DNA of 19,852 nt from Coemansia sp. RSA 922. Taxonomy: Eukaryota; Kickxellomycota; Kickxellomycetes; Kickxellales; Kickxellaceae. The DNA lies in assembly GCA_027577415.1 (NCBI GenBank), contig JANBQS010000366.1, forward strand, positions 1-19,852. The letters are read 5' to 3'. Under the pieces are notes generated by a model, which had not been told where the DNA came from, searched no databases, and saw only the letters and a list, made by a program, of their open reading frames with translations. Made by a program: the position numbers and the translations under genes. Below, piece by piece: positions 8,963-15,496 of the stretch. How positions within the stretch are numbered: position 1 is the first letter of the stretch; each line of letters opens with the position of its first letter.

Positions 8963-10765
8963 ATGTGGTACTTTAGGAAACACACGATATTGTCTATACC
9001 GGGGCTAGTCCTGGTACTGCTCACTATAACCTATGGCATTGCCTTCTTTACTTATATTGGGTTCAGCGCGCGCCGTGGACGTCTGATTAAGGGCAACGAG
9101 TTTACAGACATGTGGATAGCTCTCATCGGGCTTTTACTTGGCGCACAGGCACTGTTTGTCATCTCCGCGTACCGAGCAACCAGCCGGTACCTCTATTGGA
9201 CGATTGTGTGGATGATCTACGGAGCCATCATGTTTTTGTTCTCGCTGTTGGTGACTGGCGGCTATGGCTCCATTGGCGATGGTTCTGCGGCGGCGTGGGC
9301 AATCTTTTGGCTCATTCCATCAGCGTCCATTTTCTTTTACGCGGCCAAGGCACGACGCGGCTACGCTGTTGACCGTATGATGGGTATTCCAGAGTACCGG
9401 CCGCGCTTGGCTGAATCGCGTGGTGTGGTGTTGTTTTACGTCGCGATGGACAATGTGTTTCCGTGGCTTACCTGGGTTGCTTGCCTGTTTTTCGGCCTTT
9501 TGGTCGTCATCCAGGCCTTGTGTCTAGCTAACGACCACAGAGCCTACGATAGACCTGGGACTCTGGTTCCGATTCAGACCAATGGCGGCGAGGACTGGTA
9601 TAAGCTCCACGTGTGGTGTGTTGGCTATGACGCTGATACTCAGGCCAAGGGTAAGGCGCCCGTGTTTGTGTTGTTGACTGACTTTGGTATGCCGTCGACG
9701 TCCATGATGGGGTTGGCCCAGGGGATTGCTAATAGCGGCCACCCGGCGTGTATTGTGGACCGGCCTGGCTACGGGTGGAGCGAGCCAGGGTACTGGGACC
9801 AGAATCCGAGCGATGTCGTAAAGTCTATCAACCAAGCACTGACAAAGTACCCGATCAACAACCCTATTGTGCTGGTCGGCTGGGGCGATGGCGGCGTCTG
9901 GTCGCAGCTGTATATGCAAGAAGCCGATTATACGCGTGTCGTCGGCGTTGTCCTGCTCGACACGTACCCGAACTTGGAAATCCTGCAAACATACGCGCTC
10001 AACCGCACTACGACGCTGCAGAACCTGCGGCAGCTCAGGTCAGTCAGTTTGTCGGGGACAACTAAGGCAAACACCATTCCTGAGGTGCACTTTGACAAGA
10101 ACCTGGAAGAGTCGGCATCGCGGATGTTCTCCAACTGGCGGGCCGTTAGCCCCATTGCGCTGCATCGAGCGAGGAATAACAAGTGGACTGGATTCGAGCC
10201 AGAGGACGCGCTGGGTATGCATCGCTCTCTGTTCAGAAACAACCTGTACTACCAGGCAAAGTACTTTGAGTACGGAGGTACTGGAGCCAAGCTATACCAG
10301 ATTTTGCTCAGCCATGTTGTGTCTGCCACTGACGCCGTCCTAGTTTACCACCACTGGCCGCTTCGCTGGCCGTCGTTCCGCGAGGGCTCTGGCAGTGCGT
10401 TTTCTTCGCCAAAGTCGGCATTAACTCGCCGTGCTGGCGGAGTGCCCTTGCCGGCCAGCAACTCAAAGCTCCCGGTGCTGCTTATTGCCTCGGGCAAGCA
10501 GTTCGACTCCAACTGCAGGGCGCAAGGGATTACAGACTCTGAAGAGTGTACAAAATGGCAAGCCTTTGCTTGGTTCTTTTACCGTCAGCAAATTGAGTAC
10601 CAGCAGACGCTGAGCCAGAACGCTGCCTTTTTGCTTTGCACGTCGGCTGTGAGCGAGGATGACAAGCTGTGCGATACGGATTTTGTCTGGACTAGGCCGA
10701 ACTGGCTTGCTGCGGCTATCGTCAAGCAGTTGTTTGGACAGAGCCCGGCTACTGGTAATAAATAG
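8963..10765 (+). CDS. Membrane-anchored alpha/beta-hydrolase-fold protein, probably catalytically inactive
   Basis: A 600-residue protein with an N-terminal membrane domain (hydrophobic helices at about 11-34, 50-70, 79-98, 110-127 and 168-190) followed by an alpha/beta-hydrolase domain from about 230. Fold landmarks of the MhpC-like group are visible: strand plus oxyanion-region FVLLTDFGMPSTS (235-247, DFG where HG is usual), DRPGYGWSEPG (266-276), the nucleophile elbow VGWGDGG (305-311), and VVLLDTYPN (329-337). At the elbow the expected serine of GxSxG is Gly308, codon GGC. Near the C-terminus, where the catalytic His normally precedes the last helix, the sequence reads DFVWTRPNWLAAAI (573-586) with no His. 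The protein is otherwise intact and well kept, suggesting a binding, scaffold or lipid-sensing role and not hydrolysis (inference). Start: first ATG, 51 bases after a TATA element. AATAAA overlaps the last codons and the stop (10757-10762). Confidence 0.8.
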   Translation: MWYFRKHTILSIPGLVLVLLTITYGIAFFTYIGFSARRGRLIKGNEFTDMWIALIGLLLGAQALFVISAYRATSRYLYWTIVWMIYGAIMFLFSLLVTGGYGSIGDGSAAAWAIFWLIPSASIFFYAAKARRGYAVDRMMGIPEYRPRLAESRGVVLFYVAMDNVFPWLTWVACLFFGLLVVIQALCLANDHRAYDRPGTLVPIQTNGGEDWYKLHVWCVGYDADTQAKGKAPVFVLLTDFGMPSTSMMGLAQGIANSGHPACIVDRPGYGWSEPGYWDQNPSDVVKSINQALTKYPINNPIVLVGWGDGGVWSQLYMQEADYTRVVGVVLLDTYPNLEILQTYALNRTTTLQNLRQLRSVSLSGTTKANTIPEVHFDKNLEESASRMFSNWRAVSPIALHRARNNKWTGFEPEDALGMHRSLFRNNLYYQAKYFEYGGTGAKLYQILLSHVVSATDAVLVYHHWPLRWPSFREGSGSAFSSPKSALTRRAGGVPLPASNSKLPVLLIASGKQFDSNCRAQGITDSEECTKWQAFAWFFYRQQIEYQQTLSQNAAFLLCTSAVSEDDKLCDTDFVWTRPNWLAAAIVKQLFGQSPATGNK

Positions 10766-10872
10766 CCGTCCTTTTTTCTCTTCCAAACTTTGAGCGAACT
10801 CGGCTTTACTATTTACACACTTTTCTAATGTCATAATTGCATTTTTTTTCTTTTACTCTTTGTTTTTTCTTG

Positions 10873-10890
10873 CCCAACTTTTTTGTTGGG
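10873..10890. repeat. Perfect short inverted repeat
   Basis: CCCAAC, six Ts, GTTGGG: a 6-bp stem with a 6-base loop, 107 bases after the hydrolase-fold stop codon. It could fold in the 3' part of that transcript or be a protein-binding palindrome. Function unknown. Confidence 0.6.
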
Positions 10891-11014
10891 GATGTGTGTG
10901 AGGCCATGCTCTTTGTTTCAAAGACAACTGCGGCTGTGAGACTTGGTAAAGTCTCTTCCCAGACCTCTCCTTGCTTGTCAAGCTGCCCACTCGCACTCTC
11001 TTCCACAGGTACAC

Positions 11015-11021
11015 TATAAAA
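11015..11021 (+). promoter_or_regulatory. TATA box of small gene at 11142
   Basis: TATAAAA, 120 bases before the ATG and about 30 before a CT-rich tract that would suit transcription initiation. Position and sequence fit; not proven. Confidence 0.5.
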
Positions 11022-11141
11022 CTACAGGGCAGTGAAGGAGCCCAACTTTTCTCTCTCTTTTTTCTTTACTTTTATTTTCAACAATCCTCCATCTTTTTCA
11101 AAATAAAACTCTCTTGGCTCTATTTAGAACTTACTAAGAAA

Positions 11142-11510
11142 ATGGTTTACATCGGCTATTTTGAGGCAAACGGCGTGGCAAAGTTTAAAGTCGTTGAAAC
11201 ATCTACGAGTGATACAGCAAAAAGCCACTCTATAAAGTATCAGTATAGACCTGATACTGGGCGTAAGCATGAGCACAATGATGAGGAAGGTGGCTTCAAT
11301 CTGTGCTCAATAAATTCGATACAGCAGAAAGCGCTACCCCAGATCATAGACTCCGAATGGACTGAGGATAGACGTCAAATAGGTTATTTTATGCATCTGT
11401 CAGCTTCCTCAGGTTCAAAGTGGACCCGTGTGGAGCTCAATGATATTAAGGGACGAGAAATCGGGGCGGATGATTACCTCATCTTCGTTGTGAAAAAGCC
11501 ATCAAACTAA
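11142..11510 (+). CDS. Small protein of unknown function (122 aa)
   Basis: Unrecognised. The 122-residue product begins MVYIGYFEANGVAKFKVVE and is hydrophilic and mixed charged, with short alternating hydrophobic segments that suggest beta strands (YIGYF at 3-7, QIGYFMHLSA at about 81-90, DYLIFVVKK at 111-119). There is no signal peptide, membrane segment or Cys pattern. Reasons to believe it is a gene: a TATAAAA 120 bases upstream, a pyrimidine-rich leader, an ATG preceded by AAGAAA, and AATAAA 64 bases after the stop (11574-11579). The frame is open back to 10971 without an ATG, so 11142 is the only sensible start. It lies in tandem with another small gene at 12903 across a degraded stretch. 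It could be a lineage-specific protein; I do not assign a role. Confidence 0.6.
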   Translation: MVYIGYFEANGVAKFKVVETSTSDTAKSHSIKYQYRPDTGRKHEHNDEEGGFNLCSINSIQQKALPQIIDSEWTEDRRQIGYFMHLSASSGSKWTRVELNDIKGREIGADDYLIFVVKKPSN

Positions 11511-11669
11511 CCTTTCATTAGTTTGTTGTTGACTAGATACATAACAACGAAATGACAATAGCCATTTCTGAAAAATAAAATTTACGCAGCAAAGTTGCAG
11601 TAGGCGGTAGTCTATAGCTTAGCTAACATTTTTATTGGCTCACTTTTATTGCTTGAATAAAATAAAACA

Positions 11670-12302
11670 ATGTCACTAGTCCATTTTGAAAACGTAAAGG
11701 AGACGATGGTAAAGGTCAACCAACTGAGACATTTATGACAGGTCGAAAGAGCTCAATGACCACCAGATCCAACAGGAAGAAAGATCAGCTGTCAAACTGC
11801 GAGAGAGGCGCCAAATATTGAAACAGCAACAGACAACAGAATAAAGCCAAGAAGGGAGAGTCGCAGCGGTGCCGCCTATACCAGTGCAGTGTGGAGGTGA
11901 CCTTGACTTTTGGCCAGTGACACTAGAGCTACCTGATCTCTCGCCTACCTTGGGTGGTTTAACTTTTGTTAGGGTATGACTCTACTACGGTTGGGTTATC
12001 CCCGTGGCGTTATTCTGTGAAAACTTGCTGACAAACAACATGTTGTATCAGAGTCGTCGCGGCTCATCAGTTTATAATTGGTTCTCACGAGGAAAAGTTG
12101 GTTGATTGCTGGGCTCGAGCTGGGTTTCTTTTACAACAATAAATTTCAATTAACACTCTCTCCTGATGGTCTCAAGAACGAGAGTGTGATACATGGGTAT
12201 TACGCGGGACTGACAGAATGGGCCGACCGCCGCAATAGGTGCCGAAGTGCGCCAGTATGGAGAAAAGGGGCAATCGTGGTTGGTATGTGTCATCGCAGGT
12301 GA
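11670..12302 (+). pseudogene. Possible broken coding relic, unknown family
   Basis: An ATG at 11670 (MSLVHFENVKETMVKVNQL) stops after 22 codons, but a one-base shift near 11730 enters a frame that looks coding up to 12103 (Gln/Glu/Arg-rich, coiled-coil-like QIQQEERSAVKLRERRQIL, then PPIPVQCGGDLDFWPVTLEL and YYGWVIPVALFCENLL). It is interrupted only by TAA at 11842 and TGA at 11977. A further shift near 12110 continues as GLELGFFYNNKFQLTLSPDG to a TGA at 12300-12302. The low number of stops and the protein-like composition suggest a decayed gene. Chance or undetected introns are real alternatives, and I recognise no family. Confidence 0.25.
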
Positions 12303-12360
12303 GAAGGGGTACAAATCCACAGCACTCTGGAGTTGCGTGGTTTGGAAGGTTGTGATACGC

Positions 12361-12413
12361 AAGCAATACGTAAGCAATACGTAGGCAATACGTAAGCAAT
12401 ACGCAAGCGATGA
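12361..12413. repeat. 11-bp tandem repeat, about five units
   Basis: Units of AAGCAATACGT: two exact copies, then AGGCAATACGT, AAGCAATACGC and a partial AAGCGATGA. The preceding bases (12350-12360) end in GATACGC and may be a further degenerate unit. The unit is close to one helical turn and not a multiple of three, so it is unlikely to be coding. Confidence 0.85.
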
Positions 12414-12902
12414 CAAAAGGGATACGAGGAACACTGACTCCCGCATAATGACGCACAGATCAGGAAGGAGGAGGCATGCAATGAAGGAGCCAATGGACTA
12501 TCCACCTCTTCGATTTATTTATTTAGGTTTATTTTGGATTAGTCAAGGTTGCGAGACAATCTTGTAGTCAAGGACCTCTGCTCATGCTCATACAGAGCTC
12601 CAATACAACAGCTCAATTATCCATTCACTCTGAGTGTCACTAGTCCATTACCAACTGTAGACATCTGTAACAGACACAAAAAAGTATTTGCGGGTGCTGA
12701 AGAGACTTTAGCAACCTAAGCTTTTGGCAAAGGTCATAGCCACAGTCAACGGCCTTTTTTTTCCTCTTTGTCATCTCTCCAGTCAACGACGGAGTGCTTG
12801 GCAGGGCTTACTCCCTTGGAAAAGACAAAGTTAAACTCTCTCTCTTCTCCCTTGCTTCACTTTAAATTATTTACTCTCAAGTTTACTTTCAACTACTCCA
12901 CA

Positions 12903-13187
12903 ATGCTCTACAAGATTATCTTGTCACTTGGGTCAGGTTCTTCTATTCCGCCAGAAGCATGGCATATTGAGCACGATTGCGAAATGAGAGAGATGTATGA
13001 GAAAGCGTCAGAGTTGACTAAGTTTCCTGTCAAGAACATTAAGCTTATTTTTGACAATGAGACAATTATGCCTGATGGATCAATAAAAGTAGAAAAGCTT
13101 GTGGTCGATCCAAAACTAAAGCCACCAAACTTTGTAAGGCCAGACCCAGGTGCCGTAATTACCCTTGTGATAGAATATGTTAATTAG
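12903..13187 (+). CDS. Small protein with ubiquitin-like (beta-grasp) appearance (94 aa)
   Basis: A 94-residue product, not recognised as a known family. The order of elements recalls a ubiquitin-like fold: a first strand MLYKIILSLGSG (1-12), a central amphipathic helix with EMREMYEKASELTKF (about 24-38), IKLIFDNETIMPDGSI (about 42-57), which parallels the RLIF...LEDG segment of ubiquitin, and a last strand AVITLVIEYVN (84-94). There is no C-terminal Gly-Gly, so conjugation like ubiquitin is unlikely; a protein-interaction role is a guess. Start: the first ATG in a frame open since 12768, preceded by the ACTCCACA context and a pyrimidine-rich leader. It converges with the DUF4246 gene, the two stops being 67 bases apart. 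Gene call moderate, fold call tentative. Confidence 0.6.
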   Translation: MLYKIILSLGSGSSIPPEAWHIEHDCEMREMYEKASELTKFPVKNIKLIFDNETIMPDGSIKVEKLVVDPKLKPPNFVRPDPGAVITLVIEYVN

Positions 13188-13254
13188 GTTTTTTTTTGTG
13201 CTTGTCCAATTAAATAGACAGTTTCTAAACATTATATTTAAATAATAACGGCAC

Positions 13255-15060
13255 TTAGTTTTCAATATAGAATGCACAGGTGAATAAAGAGTTGCTGACA
13301 TATCTATTTGATTCGCGGCGCTCGGCCATGAGCTCCAAGCGGACCTTTTTAGCCTCCTCAAGGGACATCGGAGCGCTGACTTTGCCCAAAATCCCCTCCT
13401 TGACCAGCAGTGGAAGTTCACTCAGTGGGCTGACTGACAAAACGTTTTCGGCCCACCAGCTCTGTTGCTGCGGCGGCACAATCTCAGTCGATGGGATTCT
13501 GGTCGCTGGGTCAACAAAGTAAAAGACAAGGGTTTTACAAAATCCCTGCTTGGTTGGGTTGGCTAGTTTTAGGCGCGAGGTCTGGTGTTGGTATATGTTG
13601 GGAAACACAATACAGCGTCCTTGTTTGATTTCGATACTACCAATGTTTTGCGTAAGTGGAACCCCGTCATATTCATCGCCGTCCTCCTCGTTAATGCCGT
13701 AAGCAAGGCCAACGCCGCGCCAGTCGTCTTGTTCGCTATCGATGTCCTCACTCACCTTCTCTCTAAACGCAATGTTGCATTCAGCGATGTTCTCCACGTC
13801 GTAATAGTAGATTCCTGTGGCAATGACGCGCTCGTTGGCCATGGTATCGATGAGCCAGTCTTCGCCGTCATACTCGGGATTATCGGGAGTCAGCTCAATG
13901 TTGGACATTTTGACAATAGCTTGCAGGCGCCGACCACGCAGGCAATAAGGTGTCGTGGGGCGGTCAGGGACGGCAAAAGGCTCAGGTTGCGGTTGTATAA
14001 ATACTCTGTCTTCTTTCCATTGCTTGTGCCGTTCGTCGAAATCATCGGTCCAGGTGTCATCAGGCTCAGAGTCCTTACTCTCGTACCACTTTGACGAATC
14101 GACTATAACACGAAAGCTACGCGGGTGTAGGAGATCAGTTACAACTTGCTCGAGTATCGGAACTAACTTTGAAAATATGGATCCAAGAATCGGGTACAGT
14201 ACAGCATGCTTCCTCGGGTGCAAGTTGTTGATGTATGACTCGATAGTGGTAGTACCGTCGTTGTCGATGCGGAACTCGGCGGGCAGCCAGCAGAACTGGC
14301 TAGAGCGGAACATTTTCGAGTTAAAGTTGTAGCTGGTGTCTGCCACATAAAAGAGTTGTTTCTTGTCGCTGGCATGCTCGTTAGACAGGTGTACTTCAGC
14401 CATGTTCTCATCTAAGCCCTCGTCAACTTTATCAGCTTTGGTCGGGGGATTCAGTGCTTTACTCCAGTCTTCTCGCATAGTGAGAAAGCGCCCAAACGAC
14501 TTGAGATCTAGGGCAGCTAGTGGCGATGCAATGGGCTCAGACAGCACGCTAGAGCACTGGTACATTAGCGGGTAAAGCGACGGGTCAATGAGGTTAAGCA
14601 CTCGGTCATTGCTGTTCGGGTGACAGTCCCTGTCCTTGGCGGACATGTTTTCGAGGACCGCAGTATGCTCTCTGAGTGCCTTGGCTGTTTCGTCATCCAC
14701 CACACAGTCGGATAACCATGCGCCGTCTACTGCGCTCAAGAAAATTTTGGTACCAGAGCTGTGGAGTGAGGCATAATAGCCCAGTTCAGCAAGGACGTAG
14801 TCAGTCTCCAAGTCAGTCAGACTCTGCGTTTGGGCTTCCACCTTCCAGGTCTCGATAACTTCCGCGCTTTGAGACTTGTAGACCCAATCTGGCTTGGCAC
14901 GAATGGCACCGCTCATCTGGCGAATGCGTCTCTCGGAGAGTGTGTTCAGGTCGTTGAAGCATGAGGCATACACAGCGCCGGGATAAAGAGTGCTTCTGAT
15001 GCGCTCATCAACAGAGACGAGCTTTGGGGCCGAAACATTGACATCAACGGAACTAGACAT
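13255..15060 (-). CDS. DUF4246 family protein with altered putative active-site residues
   Basis: A 601-residue protein matching the fungal DUF4246 family (PF14033). Recognisable parts: an N-terminal segment with IRQMSGAIRAKPDW, a middle with SSQFCWLPAEFRID and YINNLHP, then the core LQAIVKMSNIELTPDNPEY, ANERVIATGIYYYDVENIAE, NIYQHQTSRLKLANPTK (489-504) and the VDP...PPQQQSWW end. From memory, family members read WHVEG before the NERIVATGIYYYD block, a histidine and acid suggestive of an Fe(II)/2-oxoglutarate-type site, and PGHRKIL after the later QH. Here the first reads WLIDT (402-406) and the last KQGFCKT (504-510), so His and Arg are missing while His492 remains. Start: ATG at 15060 (ACC before it). 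An in-frame ATG at 15123 would add 21 residues that look like a hydrophobic signal sequence. The biochemical role of the family is not established. Divergent from the CorA gene at 15497. Confidence 0.85.
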   Translation of the reverse strand: MSSSVDVNVSAPKLVSVDERIRSTLYPGAVYASCFNDLNTLSERRIRQMSGAIRAKPDWVYKSQSAEVIETWKVEAQTQSLTDLETDYVLAELGYYASLHSSGTKIFLSAVDGAWLSDCVVDDETAKALREHTAVLENMSAKDRDCHPNSNDRVLNLIDPSLYPLMYQCSSVLSEPIASPLAALDLKSFGRFLTMREDWSKALNPPTKADKVDEGLDENMAEVHLSNEHASDKKQLFYVADTSYNFNSKMFRSSQFCWLPAEFRIDNDGTTTIESYINNLHPRKHAVLYPILGSIFSKLVPILEQVVTDLLHPRSFRVIVDSSKWYESKDSEPDDTWTDDFDERHKQWKEDRVFIQPQPEPFAVPDRPTTPYCLRGRRLQAIVKMSNIELTPDNPEYDGEDWLIDTMANERVIATGIYYYDVENIAECNIAFREKVSEDIDSEQDDWRGVGLAYGINEEDGDEYDGVPLTQNIGSIEIKQGRCIVFPNIYQHQTSRLKLANPTKQGFCKTLVFYFVDPATRIPSTEIVPPQQQSWWAENVLSVSPLSELPLLVKEGILGKVSAPMSLEEAKKVRLELMAERRESNRYVSNSLFTCAFYIEN

Positions 15061-15496
15061 GGTCGAGCTAGAAATAAACGAATATAAAATGGACAGGAGA
15101 AAGGAGAGAGTTGCGGACCGCATGGCCCTTTCCCCCGAAAGATGTGTTTTTGCTTCTGCTGCGGATATTACCACGGTTGCTCATCCGATTTATGTTGCAT
15201 ACACTTGCCTACGCATATGTCCATTAGTTCCACAAATAGTGAGTACATCTGGGTGACGTCGGCCTGATGCGCAACTGAGCCTTGGGCGCATGTCTCCATT
15301 ATCCAAGGCTACGAAATCGACACGTGTTGTTCAAGGTCTGATGGGCGAAAAGGCTAGTCCACGTGGATGTCTCACGCTTTGACCTTTCCTTTCCCTTTAA
15401 AAATTTCAATTTGCCAATTACACGTACAATTTTTAAAACTTCATTCTAGAATTTCGCATTGGTTTCTGACGTTTTTTTTTTTTTTACAAAACCTAA
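15061..15496. promoter_or_regulatory. Bidirectional promoter with paired E-boxes
   Basis: 436 bases between the DUF4246 gene (left) and the second CorA gene (right). Seen: two CACGTG palindromes (15321-15326 and 15360-15365, 39 bases apart), TTTAAAAA at 15396-15403, CCAAT at 15414-15418, and a run of 14 Ts (15472-15485) ending 11 bases before the CorA ATG. CACGTG is the core bound by bHLH factors of the Pho4/Cbf1 type; binding here is inference. Confidence 0.5.

Larger units (their letters stand above)
10766..11141. promoter_or_regulatory. 3' flank of hydrolase-fold gene and promoter of small gene
   Basis: Rich in T and C runs. It contains a perfect 6-bp inverted repeat CCCAAC / GTTGGG around six Ts (10873-10890), a TATAAAA at 11015-11021, and a pyrimidine-rich stretch (11046-11100) where initiation for the downstream gene would be expected. 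The open frame of the downstream gene extends back to 10971 but has no ATG before 11142, so this part is treated as untranslated. Confidence 0.5.
11511..12902. other. Accessory-looking intergenic stretch with relic, repeats and promoter of the 12903 gene
   Basis: After the AATAAA of the upstream small gene (11574-11579) the stretch holds a possible broken coding relic (11670-12302), a 15-bp direct repeat at 11671-11685 and 12635-12649, an 11-bp tandem repeat (12361-12413), and a pyrimidine-rich region from about 12750 to 12900 that is the likely core promoter of the gene at 12903, with TTTAAAT at 12861-12867. The frame of that gene is open back to 12768 but without an ATG. Confidence 0.5.

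Noticed and set aside
9606..9613. CACGTG inside the hydrolase-fold gene and another near 3851 in the receptor-like gene
   Set aside because: Both lie within coding sequence and match chance expectation for a 6-bp site.
12150..12505. Overlapping minus-strand frames with repeated Tyr/Leu/Arg stretches
   Set aside because: The periodic peptide comes from the 11-bp tandem repeat read in successive frames, not from a gene.
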